This document shows, piece by piece, positions 30,458 to 40,596 of a stretch of 55,295 bases of DNA. Position numbers and translations under genes: made by a program. The notes below the pieces were generated by a model, which made no database searches, was not told the origin of the DNA, and worked only from the letters and a program-made list of their open reading frames with translations. Within the stretch, counting starts at the first letter, position 1, and each line of letters starts with the position of its first letter. Origin of the DNA: Bacillus atrophaeus (GTDB lineage: Bacteria > Bacillota > Bacilli > Bacillales > Bacillaceae); NCBI RefSeq assembly GCF_001584335.1, contig NZ_LSBB01000021.1, positions 1 through 55,295 of the forward strand, written 5' to 3'.

Positions 30458-31018
30458 ATTCGCGTTAAATTCGTTCATTACCTCTAAAAACGGTTTGCTT
30501 AATGAAGCCTCACAAGCTTTTACTGATTTTGAAATCGCTTCATCGATGGCAGGCGCTTCTTCTTTTGTGAAGGCTCCTAACACATAGTCAACTACTTTCA
30601 TACCATTTACAGGACGTCCGATTCCGATTCGGATCCGGTCGAATTCAGACGTGCCTAAATGCTGAATGAGCGACTTAATGCCGTTATGCCCCCCGGCGCT
30701 GCCTTTCGTCCGCAAACGAATTTTACCTGCCGGCAGATCCAGATCATCATAAATCACTTTTAGCTCTTCATTCCCCACGTCATAATAATCCATCAACGGC
30801 CTCAAACATTCTCCTGATAAATTCATATATGTAAGCGGTTTAACAAGTAGAACCTTTTGTCCGGAAACAAATCCGGTTCCGTACAAACCATTAAATTTAG
30901 TCTGATTCAGCTCAATATTCCATTCCTTTGCGAGCTGGTCTATTGTCATAAAGCCTACATTGTGTCGTGTATTTTCATAATTCTTTCCCGGGTTTCCCAG
31001 ACCGGCAAGCACAAGCAT
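30452..31018 (-). CDS. pth: Peptidyl-tRNA hydrolase
   Basis: Recycles peptidyl-tRNAs released from the ribosome; in B. subtilis first found as spoVC. The 188-residue protein has [22 protein letters not shown] at the N terminus with catalytic His in NTRHN and the conserved Asp in YDDLDLPAG, plus GGHNGIKS near residue 113. ATG 31018 follows a ribosome site GGGAGG. It lies about 100 bp after ctc, as in the relative. Confidence 0.98.
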   Translation of the reverse strand: MLVLAGLGNPGKNYENTRHNVGFMTIDQLAKEWNIELNQTKFNGLYGTGFVSGQKVLLVKPLTYMNLSGECLRPLMDYYDVGNEELKVIYDDLDLPAGKIRLRTKGSAGGHNGIKSLIQHLGTSEFDRIRIGIGRPVNGMKVVDYVLGAFTKEEAPAIDEAISKSVKACEASLSKPFLEVMNEFNANV

Positions 31019-31119
31019 GGCGAATCCTCCCTTAGTTACGTAAGCTCGCGCAGGCGAGCTATAATTCTTCTCATTCTAGCACAAAAGACGTAACCGCGGG
31101 AGGGTTACGCCTTAAGCCA

Positions 31120-31737
31120 TTATTGATTTTCGTCTTCGCCTTCAGGCTGACCGCCCGTCTGTTCCTCTTCCTCCCCTTCAGCCGCTTCTTGCTGCTGAGG
31201 CGGAAGAATAGAAGCCACCACTTCATCTGACTCATGATTAAAGGAGTATTCGCCGTCAGCTGATAAGTCTGCAATCGTCAACACATCGTTAATATCAAGA
31301 CCGGATATATCCGCCTCAATGGATTGCGGTATCGCTTTTGGCTTAGCTTTTACAGAAAGCTCATACAGCGGCTGCTGCAATACGCCTCCCTCTTTTACTC
31401 CGACTGATTCTCCAGTCAAATGAATAGGAACATCCACTTCAATGTCTTCACTCATATTCACAACTTGAAAATCAGCGTGAGTGACTTCGTTTTTCAGCGG
31501 GTCAGTTTGAAGCTCAGACACCATCACGGCATGTTTCTTTCCGTCGATGTCAATCGTAATAATCGTGTTTTTCCCTTCATCCCGCAGTGTTTTAATAAGT
31601 TCTATACTGTCTAGGGAGACGGGTGTGTTTGTCGTTTCTTTACCATATATAATACCTGGAACATGTCCTGAAGTACGGATTTTTCGAAGAGATGAACGTT
31701 TAAAATCCGTTCTTTCTTTTGCTTTTAAAGTTGCCAT
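31120..31737 (-). CDS. ctc: Ribosomal protein bL25-type general stress protein Ctc
   Basis: Stress-induced L25 homologue that binds 5S rRNA in ribosomes. The 205-residue protein has the L25 domain (TLKAKERTDFKRSSLRKIRTS, GHVPGIIYG) and the C-terminal TL5/Ctc beta domain, ending in an acidic tail (EGEEEEQTGG). The start ATG 31737 is chosen: the longer open frame runs through the sigma-B promoter at 31781-31806. The GG-rich site AGGATGGTG precedes it. Confidence 0.96.
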   Translation of the reverse strand: MATLKAKERTDFKRSSLRKIRTSGHVPGIIYGKETTNTPVSLDSIELIKTLRDEGKNTIITIDIDGKKHAVMVSELQTDPLKNEVTHADFQVVNMSEDIEVDVPIHLTGESVGVKEGGVLQQPLYELSVKAKPKAIPQSIEADISGLDINDVLTIADLSADGEYSFNHESDEVVASILPPQQQEAAEGEEEEQTGGQPEGEDENQ

Positions 31738-31780
31738 ATTCAGCACCATCCTATTATCGTTTTCTCGTCCTAATAGAACA

Positions 31781-31806
31781 ATACCCATAACGATTAGGAT
31801 TTAAAC
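31781..31806 (-). promoter_or_regulatory. sigma-B promoter of ctc
   Basis: GTTTAA (31801-31806), 14-bp spacer and GGGTAT (31781-31786) on the minus strand, a near-perfect general-stress sigma-B promoter, in the 82-bp gap between prs and ctc. This is the classic sigma-B site in B. subtilis. Confidence 0.95.
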
Positions 31807-31819
31807 ATCGGCCGCCGAA

Positions 31820-32773
31820 TTAGCTGAATAAAAAGCTGACAGATTGCTTTTCGTGAACGCGGATAATGGCTTCTGCCAAAAGCGGGCCTACAGAAAGCTG
31901 CTTGAATCGCTCAATTTTCTTTTCTTCAGGAAGTTTGATGCTGTTTGTCACAACAAGCTCCTTGATTCTTGAGTTATTGATCCGTTCAACAGCAGGGCCG
32001 GATAATACAGGGTGTGTACAGCACGCATACACTTCTTCCGCCCCGTTTTCAACAAGCGCATTAGCGGCAAGCGTAATTGTACCCGCAGTATCGATAATAT
32101 CATCAATAAGAATAGCAGTCTTGCCTTCAATGTTACCGACAATATTCATGATTTCCGCCACGTTTGGTCTCGGACGGCGTTTATCAATAATCGCAATCGG
32201 CGCTTTCAATCGGTCTGCAAGCTTGCGCGCACGTGTCACTCCGCCATGGTCAGGGGAAACGATCACGATATCCTTAAGGTTCTTGCCTTCAAAATATTCT
32301 CCTAAAATCGGAACACCCATCAAATGGTCAATCGGTATATCGAAGAAACCTTGGATCTGCGGCGCATGCAGGTCAAGGGCGATGACACGGGTCGCACCGG
32401 CAGTTTCAAGCAGATTCGCAAAAAGCTTAGCCGTGATCGGTTCACGCGCTCTTGCCTTTCTGTCCTGGCGAGCGTATCCGTAATATGGAATGACGATATT
32501 AATGGTTTTCGCAGAAGCGCGTTTTAGCGCGTCTACCATAATCAGCAGCTCCATGATATGCTCATTGACCGGGTCACTTGTAGATTGAATGATATAGCAG
32601 TCGCAGCCGCGAATACTTTCTTCAATATTGATTTGAACCTCGCCGTCGCTAAATCTTTTAACAGAGCACTTCCCTAACTGAACTCCAACATTATCCGCAA
32701 TTTCTTTTGCAAGCTCTGGATTAGAATTCAAAGAAAAAATCTTTAAATTCTTATCTCCGTATTGATTAGACAT
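31820..32773 (-). CDS. prs: Ribose-phosphate pyrophosphokinase
   Basis: Makes PRPP from ribose 5-phosphate and ATP, feeding purine, pyrimidine, histidine and tryptophan synthesis and the PurR effector pool. The 317-residue class I enzyme has [15 protein letters not shown] near residue 44, [20 protein letters not shown] near residue 99, [18 protein letters not shown] near residue 170 and the ribose-phosphate loop [12 protein letters not shown] near residue 220. ATG 32773, 16 bp after glmU. The tail KQSVSFLFS is typical of this group. Confidence 0.98.
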   Translation of the reverse strand: MSNQYGDKNLKIFSLNSNPELAKEIADNVGVQLGKCSVKRFSDGEVQINIEESIRGCDCYIIQSTSDPVNEHIMELLIMVDALKRASAKTINIVIPYYGYARQDRKARAREPITAKLFANLLETAGATRVIALDLHAPQIQGFFDIPIDHLMGVPILGEYFEGKNLKDIVIVSPDHGGVTRARKLADRLKAPIAIIDKRRPRPNVAEIMNIVGNIEGKTAILIDDIIDTAGTITLAANALVENGAEEVYACCTHPVLSGPAVERINNSRIKELVVTNSIKLPEEKKIERFKQLSVGPLLAEAIIRVHEKQSVSFLFS

Positions 32774-32789
32774 GGATAAACCTCCGATT

Positions 32790-34166
32790 TTAGGATTGTT
32801 TTTTATGAATTTTTTTCACATAGTCATCTTTATTTACTTGTCTTGCTCTGGCAATGGCAAGCGCTTCGCCAGGCACATCCTCCGTTACCGTTGAGCCGGC
32901 AGCTACATACGCGCCTTTTCCGACTGTAACTGGAGCGACTAAATTGGAGTTGCAGCCAATAAAGGCGCCGTCTTCAATTTTCGTCAAAAATTTATTTTTC
33001 CCATCATAATTAACAGTAATTGATCCGCAGCCCAGATTCACGTCCGCGCCTACTTCAGCATCACCGACATAACTTAAATGAGAAGCCTTGCTTCGGTCTC
33101 CGAATTGAGTTTTCTTAACCTCAACAAAATTGCCGATCTTTACCTCGTTGCCGATAGTCGATTCCGGTCTGATGTGAGCGAACGGGCCTATATTGACATC
33201 ATTCCCAACTTTACTGTTATTGACAACTGATTGTTTAATAACAGTGCGGCTGCCGATTGAGCTGTTCTCAATCTCTGAATGAGGACCGATGATTGAATCT
33301 TCTCCGATTTGAACCTGACCCTTGATCACGGTTCCGGGATAGATTACAGTATCGCTTCCGATGACGGCTTCCGGGGAGATATATGTGTTCATCGGATCAA
33401 TCAGGCTTACGCCGTTTTGCATATGCCGTTTATTAATCCGCTGTTTCATAAACAATTCTGCCTGAGAAAGAGCGACTCTATCATTAACTCCGAGCGTTTC
33501 TTGGAAATTACCAGTCTGGTAAGCAGCAACAGTTTCGCCTTCATTTTTAAGAATTTCAATGACATCAGGAAGATAATATTCGCCCTGCACGTTGTCGTTG
33601 GAAACCTGTTCGATGACACGAAAAAGAGCCTCGTTATCAAAACAATACGTTCCGGTATTGATTTCTTTCACAAGACGTTCCTGATCTGAAGCGTCTTTAT
33701 GTTCCACGATTTTTTGAACCGCTCCGCTTTCACTACGGATGATGCGTCCATATCCGGCCGGATCATCTGCTACAGCGGTCAGAATCGTTGCTTTTGCGTC
33801 TTTTTCTTTATGTTCCTTCAGCATTGCTTCCATTGTCTCTGCAGTTAAAAGCGGTGTATCTCCGCATATAACAATGGTAACTCCTTTTTCACCTGTAAGA
33901 AAAGGTTTTGCCTGTTTGACAGCATGGGCTGTTCCAAGCTGTTCGGCTTGAAGCGCATACTCGCTTTTTTCTCCGAGCTGCTTCTTCACATCTTCGGCTC
34001 CGTGTCCGACAATGGTAACAAGCTTAGCTAAAGATAATTTGAGAGCTTCGTCTACAACATGCTCCACCATAGGCTTACCGCAAACTGGATGAAGGACTTT
34101 ATAAAGCTTTGATTTCATTCTCGTGCCTTGTCCAGCCGCTAAAACAACTGCAAACCGCTTATCCAT
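32790..34166 (-). CDS. glmU: Bifunctional GlcN-1-P acetyltransferase / UDP-GlcNAc pyrophosphorylase
   Basis: Makes UDP-GlcNAc for peptidoglycan and teichoic acids. The 458-residue protein has an N-terminal Rossmann-like uridyltransferase ([26 protein letters not shown] near 102) and a C-terminal left-handed beta-helix of hexapeptide repeats from about 255 ([16 protein letters not shown]) with [16 protein letters not shown] acetyltransferase residues near 360. ATG 34166 has GGAGG upstream. It has its own sigma-A promoter and runs into prs. B. subtilis name gcaD. Confidence 0.98.
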   Translation of the reverse strand: MDKRFAVVLAAGQGTRMKSKLYKVLHPVCGKPMVEHVVDEALKLSLAKLVTIVGHGAEDVKKQLGEKSEYALQAEQLGTAHAVKQAKPFLTGEKGVTIVICGDTPLLTAETMEAMLKEHKEKDAKATILTAVADDPAGYGRIIRSESGAVQKIVEHKDASDQERLVKEINTGTYCFDNEALFRVIEQVSNDNVQGEYYLPDVIEILKNEGETVAAYQTGNFQETLGVNDRVALSQAELFMKQRINKRHMQNGVSLIDPMNTYISPEAVIGSDTVIYPGTVIKGQVQIGEDSIIGPHSEIENSSIGSRTVIKQSVVNNSKVGNDVNIGPFAHIRPESTIGNEVKIGNFVEVKKTQFGDRSKASHLSYVGDAEVGADVNLGCGSITVNYDGKNKFLTKIEDGAFIGCNSNLVAPVTVGKGAYVAAGSTVTEDVPGEALAIARARQVNKDDYVKKIHKKQS

Positions 34167-34201
34167 TTAATGGCCTCCAATATCCCTTTTATCCATAGAA
34201 A

Positions 34202-34230
34202 AATATATCCTAAATATGCGTTGATTTCAA
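34202..34230 (-). promoter_or_regulatory. glmU promoter
   Basis: TTGAAA (34225-34230) and TATATT (34202-34207) on the minus strand with a 17-bp spacer, 35 bp before the glmU start and after the spoVG hairpin. It gives glmU-prs growth-phase expression independent of the sporulation-linked spoVG promoter. Confidence 0.78.
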
Positions 34231-34292
34231 GGAGACTTCATTAAGTGCAAGAATTTTCTATGTAGCGGGTTTATAATTGAAAAATCAGAATT

Positions 34293-34321
34293 AAAAAAGG
34301 ACCGCTAAATAGAGGCCCTTT
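34293..34321 (-). terminator. spoVG terminator
   Basis: Stem AAGGGCC/GGTCCTT followed by a T run on the minus strand, in the 191-bp gap between spoVG and glmU. The 7-bp stem with one G:U pair suggests partial read-through into glmU. Confidence 0.75.
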
Positions 34322-34357
34322 GATCAGCCGTCTAAGCAGTCCTTGCTGTTTGTTATT

Positions 34358-34651
34358 TTAAGAAGCCCCAGCTTCTTCATATTCTAATGCTTCAGTGTCA
34401 CCCAAACGATGGTACTCATTTAACACAGCATCTTGAATCTTTCCACGTGTGCTAGAATTAATGGGATGAGCAATATCACGGAACTCTCCATCAGGGGTGC
34501 GTTTACTCGGCATCGCAACGAAAAGACCATTGTTTCCATCAATCACACGAATATCATGTACGACAAATTCGTGATCCAGCGTGATGGATGCAATCGCTCT
34601 CATGCGACCATCGGTATTCACGCGGCGTAATCTTACGTCAGTAACTTCCAC
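34358..34651 (-). CDS. spoVG: RNA-binding regulator SpoVG
   Basis: A 97-residue protein of the SpoVG family ([46 protein letters not shown]), which binds RNA/DNA and affects septation and virulence genes in Firmicutes. The start is GTG 34651, with AAAGGTGGTGA upstream. The gene is the textbook sigma-H target repressed by AbrB, which is encoded in this window at 45413. The C terminus ends in [10 protein letters not shown], variable in the family. Confidence 0.97.
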   Translation of the reverse strand: MEVTDVRLRRVNTDGRMRAIASITLDHEFVVHDIRVIDGNNGLFVAMPSKRTPDGEFRDIAHPINSSTRGKIQDAVLNEYHRLGDTEALEYEEAGAS

Positions 34652-34693
34652 AGTAGTTCACCACCTTTTCCCTATATAAAAGCATTAGTCTAA

Positions 34694-34722
34694 CAATTCC
34701 ACGATTCTTTTTAAATTCCTGC
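34694..34722 (-). promoter_or_regulatory. sigma-H promoter of spoVG
   Basis: GCAGGAATTT (34713-34722) and GTGGAATTG (34694-34702) on the minus strand match the sigma-H consensus (AGGANWW and GAATW). Upstream DNA (34723-34800) is very A+T rich, matching the known AbrB-binding upstream region. Confidence 0.88.
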
Positions 34723-34804
34723 TTAATTCAAAAATATTTTTTGAAAATATAGGATAATAATGCACAAATAGGTCATACCGCAGTTATCCCGGCATAAAAT
34801 AAAT

Positions 34805-34840
34805 AAAAAAGTGATCCTGAGCGCTCAGAATCACTTTTTT
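34805..34840 (-). terminator. ridA terminator (symmetric)
   Basis: Near-perfect palindrome AAGTGATTCTGAGCGCTCAG/GATCACTT flanked by A and T runs, 5 bp after the ridA stop, between ridA and the spoVG promoter region. It could act in both directions. Confidence 0.92.
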
Positions 34841-34845
34841 CTGTG

Positions 34846-35223
34846 TTATTTAACTAACGCAATTACTTCAATTTCCACTAACGCGTCCTTAGGGAGTCTG
34901 GCTACTTCAACGCAGGATCTGGCTGGTTTGTGAGTGTTGAAGTATTGTCCGTATACTTCATTAACTTCACCAAACTGTTCCATATCAGCGATAAATACGG
35001 TAGCTTTCACAACTGTTTCAAAAGAAGCGCCCGCCTCTTCCAAAACTGCTTTCAGGTTGCTGAATACTTGATGAGTTTGCTCAGTAATCTCGCCGTTTAC
35101 CATTTCGCCGGCGGCAGTCAAGGGAATCTGGCCTGAACTGTAAAACATATTATTGACAATAATTCCTTGAGAATACGGTCCTATCGCTGCTGGTGCATGT
35201 TTTGTGTGGACTGCTTTTGTCAT
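34846..35223 (-). CDS. ridA: Enamine/imine deaminase RidA (YabJ)
   Basis: Trimeric deaminase that removes reactive enamines; B. subtilis YabJ also influences purR function. The 125-residue YjgF/RidA protein has [14 protein letters not shown] near the N terminus and the signature [24 protein letters not shown] with the conserved active-site Arg. ATG 35223 overlaps the purR stop by 4 bp, so the pair is translationally coupled. Confidence 0.97.
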   Translation of the reverse strand: MTKAVHTKHAPAAIGPYSQGIIVNNMFYSSGQIPLTAAGEMVNGEITEQTHQVFSNLKAVLEEAGASFETVVKATVFIADMEQFGEVNEVYGQYFNTHKPARSCVEVARLPKDALVEIEVIALVK

Positions 35224-36077
35224 TTTTCTGTCTCCCCATTCTTTAAAAGGTTTTCTTTAAAAAAACGCAGAAAATTGCCATTTTGAATCTCAATTGATTT
35301 ATCTTTCATGTTGATTTTTGAAAGAGTAAGAAGAGACATATACTCATCTACGAGACGTTCATCTACTCCTTCAGCTTCAACCAAGACACCGATCCCCGCT
35401 ACATTAGCATTGAACTCATCTAACAGGTTAATCATACCATTAATCGTGCCGCCCGCTTTCATAAAGTCGTCAATAATCAAAACGTTTGAACCCGTTTTCA
35501 TACTTCTTTTCGCGAGAGACATGGTTTGAATACGATTAGAAGATCCAGAAACATAGTTAATGCTGACTGTCGACCCTTCTGTTACTTTATTATCTTTTCG
35601 TACGATAACTACAGGAACATTAAGAAAGCTTGCAGCTGCATAAGCTAGCGGAATGCCTTTTGTCGCAACTGTCATGACAACATCTATATCCCTTTCCGCA
35701 AATACAGAAGCGAACAGCTTCCCTACTTTAGAAAGAACAGATGGTTTTCCTAAGATATCCGTTAAATATAAATAACCGCCCGGAAGGATACGCTCAGGGT
35801 TCACTAATGACTGTCCAAGTGTCTGCACAAACTCTTCCGCTTCAGCATGCTTGACCTTTGGTATATATTTGACTCCTCCAGCAGCTCCCGGAACAGTGAG
35901 CAATGTACCGATTCCTTGCTGCTCAAAGGTTTGTTTAATAATTGTTAAATCTTCACTGATGGATGATTTTGCAGATTGATACCTTTCCGAAAAAAAGGTC
36001 AATGGTATTAATTCGTGCGGATGGGTTAACAAATAATTTGTTAAGTCCACCAATCTGCCGCTCCGACGAAACTTCAT
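35220..36077 (-). CDS. purR: Purine operon repressor PurR
   Basis: PRPP-responsive repressor of purine synthesis and transport genes. The 285-residue protein has an N-terminal winged-helix ([20 protein letters not shown]) and a type I PRTase-like effector domain with [15 protein letters not shown] near residue 198, where PRPP binds and releases DNA. ATG 36077 has GGGGGTAAGTTC upstream. It is preceded by PurBoxes, so it is predicted to autoregulate. Downstream prs makes its effector. Confidence 0.98.
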   Translation of the reverse strand: MKFRRSGRLVDLTNYLLTHPHELIPLTFFSERYQSAKSSISEDLTIIKQTFEQQGIGTLLTVPGAAGGVKYIPKVKHAEAEEFVQTLGQSLVNPERILPGGYLYLTDILGKPSVLSKVGKLFASVFAERDIDVVMTVATKGIPLAYAAASFLNVPVVIVRKDNKVTEGSTVSINYVSGSSNRIQTMSLAKRSMKTGSNVLIIDDFMKAGGTINGMINLLDEFNANVAGIGVLVEAEGVDERLVDEYMSLLTLSKINMKDKSIEIQNGNFLRFFKENLLKNGETEK

Positions 36078-36090
36078 GAACTTACCCCCA

Positions 36091-36135
36091 AAATCCGAAT
36101 AATTTTAAAAATAATATAACTTAACATACGGATTT
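36091..36135. promoter_or_regulatory. PurBox pair upstream of purR
   Basis: AAATCCGAATAAT (36091-36103, plus) and AAATCCGTATGTT (36123-36135, minus) resemble the PurBox core CCGAACAWT in inverted orientation, separated by 19 bp. The first is the better match; the second has CCGTA and overlaps the ispE stop. Inferred autoregulation of purR. Confidence 0.5.
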
Positions 36136-37003
36136 AATCAAGGGCATTCTGTTCGCCGATCATTCTGACAGCATAAACCTGGTCACAGAAACCTCTTAAC
36201 CCGTTATATATTCTTTGTACCTTTGATTCATACTGAACCAGCCCGAAAACAGTCGGCCCGCTGCCGCTCATTAAAACGGCATCTGCCCCAAACCGCTTCA
36301 TTTGATTTTTAATCATAGCCACTTCCGGATGCATATCAAGCGTTACGGATTCCAGTACATTTCCTAACTGGCCGCATACCTTCTGAAAACTCTTTTCTTC
36401 AATGGCCTCAATCATGCCGTTTACGTCCGGGTGCTCTACTTTATCAAGCTTTAATTGCCTATATACTTCTGCTGTGGACACACCTACAGTCGGCTTCGCA
36501 AGAATTACCCAGCAGTGCGGAGGCGCACTAATATGCCTGATTCTTTCTCCTCGCCCGGTCGCAAGAGCAGTTCCTCCATATACACAAAACGAGACATCTG
36601 ATCCGATTTCAGCCCCAAGCTCTGCAAGCTCTTCAACAGAAAGGTTCAATTTCCACAGTCTGTTCAGCCCTCTGAGCGTAGCCGCTGCGTCGCTGCTTCC
36701 GCCCGCAAGGCCCGCTGCCACCGGAATCACCTTTGTGATCATGATGGAAACTCCTTTTTTCACCTTGTATCTGTCTTTGATAAGCTTGGCAGCCTGATAA
36801 GCCAAGTTTCTTTGGTCGTCTGGAACAAAGCGATTGTGTGAGGCTACCCTTACTTCATCCTCAGCAATCTCTGTCAGTTCAATCCGATCAGCCAGATCGA
36901 TTGTTGTCATAATCATTTCGACTTCATGATAACCATCCGGGCGCTTTTTCGTGACGTCGAGTGACAGATTTATTTTGGCCGGCGCTTTTTCTAAAATACG
37001 CAT
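36134..37003 (-). CDS. ispE: 4-diphosphocytidyl-2-C-methyl-D-erythritol kinase
   Basis: ATP-dependent kinase of the MEP isoprenoid pathway. The 289-residue GHMP kinase has [22 protein letters not shown] at the N terminus, the glycine-rich ATP loop [17 protein letters not shown] near residue 93 and [11 protein letters not shown] near the C terminus. ATG 37003 has AGGTG 7 bp upstream; a GTG three codons earlier overlaps that site. It lies 56 bp from purR and may be co-transcribed with it. Confidence 0.97.
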   Translation of the reverse strand: MRILEKAPAKINLSLDVTKKRPDGYHEVEMIMTTIDLADRIELTEIAEDEVRVASHNRFVPDDQRNLAYQAAKLIKDRYKVKKGVSIMITKVIPVAAGLAGGSSDAAATLRGLNRLWKLNLSVEELAELGAEIGSDVSFCVYGGTALATGRGERIRHISAPPHCWVILAKPTVGVSTAEVYRQLKLDKVEHPDVNGMIEAIEEKSFQKVCGQLGNVLESVTLDMHPEVAMIKNQMKRFGADAVLMSGSGPTVFGLVQYESKVQRIYNGLRGFCDQVYAVRMIGEQNALD

Positions 37004-37042
37004 AGCTTTCACCTACTTCTCCATCTAAACATAAGTATGAAC

Positions 37043-37051
37043 ATTGTATCA
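37043..37051 (-). promoter_or_regulatory. Candidate ispE extended -10 promoter
   Basis: TGATACAAT on the minus strand, an extended -10 without a good -35, 40 bp before ispE. No other promoter-like pair is visible between the sspF terminator and ispE. Confidence 0.4.
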
Positions 37052-37112
37052 CATTTGAAGAGCAGGAGGTATATACCGATAAAGCCGGCAATCAAGTATT
37101 CCATGATAAATT

Positions 37113-37142
37113 CAAAAAACCGGGGAACAAAAGTCCCCCGGG
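37113..37142 (-). terminator. sspF terminator
   Basis: Stem CCGGGG/TCCCCGG with TTTTTTG tail on the minus strand, 9 bp after the sspF stop, isolating it from ispE. Confidence 0.92.
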
Positions 37143-37150
37143 CCACTGCC

Positions 37151-37336
37151 TTATCGGTTATTCTGATTCTGAGCCATTTGCTGTTCGGCTAATTCAATTG
37201 CCCGCTTAACCATATTACCGGCATCACGAGCACGAATGCCTCCCCAACCTTCATTTTTTACGGTGTCGTAAAAACCAAGGTCTTTCGCCAGCTCATATTT
37301 AAACTCATCTGACATAACTCCACGACGTCTGCCCAA
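37151..37336 (-). CDS. sspF: Minor small acid-soluble spore protein SspF
   Basis: A 61-residue alpha/beta-type SASP relative that coats DNA in the forespore. It has [20 protein letters not shown] and [20 protein letters not shown], corresponding to the two helical SASP segments. The start is TTG 37336 with AAAGGGG upstream; an internal ATG seven codons later lacks a ribosome site. It is monocistronic with a terminator after it. Sigma-G control is expected in this family; no convincing -35/-10 was found. Confidence 0.95.
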   Translation of the reverse strand: MGRRRGVMSDEFKYELAKDLGFYDTVKNEGWGGIRARDAGNMVKRAIELAEQQMAQNQNNR

Positions 37337-37461
37337 ACGAAACAGCCCCTTTCAGAGATGATAGCCATTCGTGCACGCCACGATAAAACATGTGACCCTT
37401 TTATCATTTGTTTAATCAGATGAAACTTTCAAGAAAATTATTGGGAAATCATTTTTTAGAC

Positions 37462-37496
37462 AAAACAAAAAGCAGTGAACAAAAGATTCACTGCCC
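37462..37496 (-). terminator. veg terminator
   Basis: Stem GCAGTGAA/TTCACTGC with a TTTTTGTTTTG tail on the minus strand directly after the veg stop. Confidence 0.92.
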
Positions 37497-37497
37497 G

Positions 37498-37758
37498 TTA
37501 AAATGCCAATGAGCTTGCTGCATCATCATTGAATCGTAATTCAACCGTTGCAGTCAAAATATCTGCATAACTGTATGAAACTCTTTCAAACGAATTCTCG
37601 TCTTGGTCTAATTGTATCACAAAAACAGAAGGGTACGTCTCAGCTAAAATGCCCGAACGCTCAATCGTTTTTCGGCGGCCACCGTTTGCTTTTAACGTCA
37701 GCCGTTTACCTAAATTCCCATCAAGCGATCTTTTAATGTCGGACAACGTCTTCGCCAT
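37498..37758 (-). CDS. veg: Veg protein, biofilm-stimulating factor
   Basis: An 86-residue small beta-barrel protein ([41 protein letters not shown]) highly conserved in low-GC Gram-positives. In B. subtilis Veg antagonises SinR to stimulate biofilm gene expression. ATG 37758 is preceded by GAGGTGGA; an ATG 11 codons earlier would overlap the promoter -10. It is driven by one of the strongest vegetative promoters known in Bacillus, here with both sites. Confidence 0.97.
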   Translation of the reverse strand: MAKTLSDIKRSLDGNLGKRLTLKANGGRRKTIERSGILAETYPSVFVIQLDQDENSFERVSYSYADILTATVELRFNDDAASSLAF

Positions 37759-37779
37759 TGCATCCACCTCACTACACTT

Positions 37780-37808
37780 ATTGTACAACAAGAGCCCATT
37801 TTTGTCAA
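37780..37808 (-). promoter_or_regulatory. Pveg proximal promoter
   Basis: TTGACA (37803-37808) and TACAAT (37780-37785) on the minus strand with a 17-bp spacer, preceded by A+T-rich DNA resembling an UP element. This is the classic veg sigma-A promoter. Confidence 0.96.
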
Positions 37809-37819
37809 ATAAAATTTAA

Positions 37820-37849
37820 ATTATATCAACGTTAATAAGCTATTGTCAA
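37820..37849 (-). promoter_or_regulatory. Pveg upstream promoter
   Basis: TTGACA (37844-37849) and TATAAT (37820-37825) on the minus strand with an 18-bp spacer: a second promoter about 40 bp upstream of the proximal one, the tandem arrangement described for the veg locus. Confidence 0.85.
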
Positions 37850-37931
37850 CAAAATTATTTTGACAAAATTCTTTTGATTCCTTTGATATTTTCCGCAAGT
37901 TTCGGTAAATTATGTATCATTATGTAAATTT

Positions 37932-37964
37932 AAAAACCCGCATACACGAAATATGCGGGTTTTC
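37932..37964 (-). terminator. yabG terminator
   Basis: Stem AAACCCGCATA/TATGCGGGTTTTTA on the minus strand, 4 bp after the yabG stop. It is nearly symmetric (AAAA on one side, TTTTT on the other). Confidence 0.93.
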
Positions 37965-37967
37965 ATT

Positions 37968-38843
37968 TTATTGATTTGACTTAAACGGCATACCCACTCT
38001 AAGCACACCCCGTGTTTCAATGCCGCCTAATCCCTTTTCTCTGGTCAGCGTGTTACGGAGCACATCCCATACATTGACCCGGTCCATAAAGGGCGTAAAA
38101 CTGATTTTCGCTACGATATAAACGGGATCGAGGGCATGAATGTTCACCCTTGAAGGAGAGCTTGCGAAATTGGCTCCCGCTCTTATTAAGGATTCAAAAT
38201 GCGATTGGCAGGCACCCGCAAAAATGACAAGCTGGTCCAAGTGCGGTACTTTTCGCCTTGCTTTCTGGACTGTTTCGACAAAGTGCTTTGAATGTCTGTA
38301 AGCACTCAAATCATCAATACCGCCTTTTTGCTTGGAATAAGCGTCGTGGCCGGTGATGACTAAAATGTCAGGTCGATATTTGTCGAGTAATTCGTCAATC
38401 GAAGCGGCCATTTTCTTTTCATGGCAATGAATGCCGTAAACGGGTACACCTATTTTCTTGTAGACGGCGAGACATTTTTTCAAATATGCTTCATCACCAT
38501 CCAGATGCAGCACTTTTCCCGGCATATGAAAATAGTGCTCTTGATGCTGATACTGGCTTGTGGCATGATACTCCTGTTTTTCACGAAGCAATTTATAATC
38601 TTGGCGAAGCAATTCAAGCGATTCATTCATCCTGGTCTCGTCTTTCTTTCTCCGCATCAGCTGCTCATCTTTTTGAACCGCCACCAAATCAGAAAAATCA
38701 GCATCTGCAATCAATCTCACTTCATCACCATGCAAAATAGCGATTGTATTACCCTTGCTTGTTTGTTCTATGCCTATAATCCGAAATAAAATATCCATTT
38801 GATAGGATTTTCTGACTACCATATCCCCTATTTGAAATTGCAT
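37968..38843 (-). CDS. yabG: Sporulation-specific protease YabG
   Basis: Mother-cell protease that processes spore coat proteins such as SafA and SpoIVA. The 291-residue protein of peptidase family U57 has VYGIHCHEKKMA near residue 145, PDILVITGHDAY near residue 165 and LDQLVIFAGACQSHFE near residue 208, where the conserved His and Cys suggest the active site. ATG 38843 follows GGAGTGAGT. It has its own terminator; a sigma-K-like promoter lies about 130 bp upstream. Confidence 0.95.
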   Translation of the reverse strand: MQFQIGDMVVRKSYQMDILFRIIGIEQTSKGNTIAILHGDEVRLIADADFSDLVAVQKDEQLMRRKKDETRMNESLELLRQDYKLLREKQEYHATSQYQHQEHYFHMPGKVLHLDGDEAYLKKCLAVYKKIGVPVYGIHCHEKKMAASIDELLDKYRPDILVITGHDAYSKQKGGIDDLSAYRHSKHFVETVQKARRKVPHLDQLVIFAGACQSHFESLIRAGANFASSPSRVNIHALDPVYIVAKISFTPFMDRVNVWDVLRNTLTREKGLGGIETRGVLRVGMPFKSNQ

Positions 38844-38968
38844 GTTACTCACTCCACACATAGACTAAGCCTCATTGAGAAAGAAAGAGCCTTTCTGAAG
38901 GCCCTCTCTTCCCCTGCGACGCCTGAAAAGTCCAAGCTTTCCTTACGGCTGAATATAAGGTCCTTCTC

Positions 38969-38996
38969 TAGCCTATGTGCCGGCAGTCCATGTGGT
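38969..38996 (-). promoter_or_regulatory. Candidate sigma-K promoter of yabG
   Basis: CATAGGCTA (38969-38977, minus strand) matches the sigma-K -10 CATANNNTA, with AC 17 bp upstream (38995-38996) at the usual -35. It implies a leader of about 115-125 nt that includes a GC-rich hairpin with a T-rich tail near 38880-38910. Sigma-K control of yabG is known in B. subtilis; the exact site is inferred. Confidence 0.42.
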
Positions 38997-39008
38997 GACG
39001 CAAAATAA

Positions 39009-40450
<1,442 letters not shown>

Positions 40451-40492
40451 TGCTGCCTCCACATAAAAAGTAAAAACTTTTTTATATTCAAA

Positions 40493-40520
40493 CGAAACTT
40501 TCCCTCATTTTAAGCGTCTA
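40493..40520 (+). promoter_or_regulatory. ECF (sigma-X/M-type) promoter for antisense RNA to yabE
   Basis: CGAAAC (40493-40498), a 16-bp spacer and CGTCTA (40515-40520) on the plus strand match the ECF consensus TGAAAC-N16-CGTC. Transcription from about 40527 would run rightward opposite the 3' half of yabE. In B. subtilis a sigma-X/sigma-M antisense RNA represses yabE, and this site fits. The yabE terminator hairpin has no T run in this direction, so it should not stop the RNA. Confidence 0.78.
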
Positions 40521-40544
40521 ATAAACAGAAAATACACTCCATCT

Positions 40545-40572
40545 ATTATAACGAAAAAAACAGAGGGCGCAA
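40545..40572 (-). promoter_or_regulatory. Candidate rnmV promoter embedded in the yabE terminator
   Basis: TATAAT (40545-40550, minus strand) with TTGCGC 16 bp upstream (40567-40572), the latter lying in the loop of the yabE terminator hairpin. The -10 is perfect, the -35 weak. It would give a leader of about 90 nt to rnmV. Confidence 0.4.
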
Positions 40573-40582
40573 AACCCTCTGA
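40553..40582 (-). terminator. yabE terminator
   Basis: Stem CAGAGGG/CCCTCTG with TTTTTTTCG tail on the minus strand, 15 bp after the yabE stop. Confidence 0.93.
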
Positions 40583-40596
40583 ATACATACTCAAAT

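Noticed and set aside
31866..32483. 205-codon open frame on plus opposite prs
   Set aside because: It lies entirely antisense to the well-supported prs gene, has no ribosome site, and resembles no family. Similar long antisense frames (24233-24844 opposite yabM, 11908-12387 opposite ftsH) are by-products of codon bias.
34189..34197. DnaA-box-like TTATCCATA near glmU
   Set aside because: One mismatch to TTATCCACA and solitary; no cluster of boxes that would suggest a DnaA-binding regulatory locus.
38274..38280. Spo0A box (TGTCGAA on minus) inside yabG
   Set aside because: Single 7-mer within coding sequence, expected by chance several times in this window. The same applies to isolated boxes around 42866-42892.
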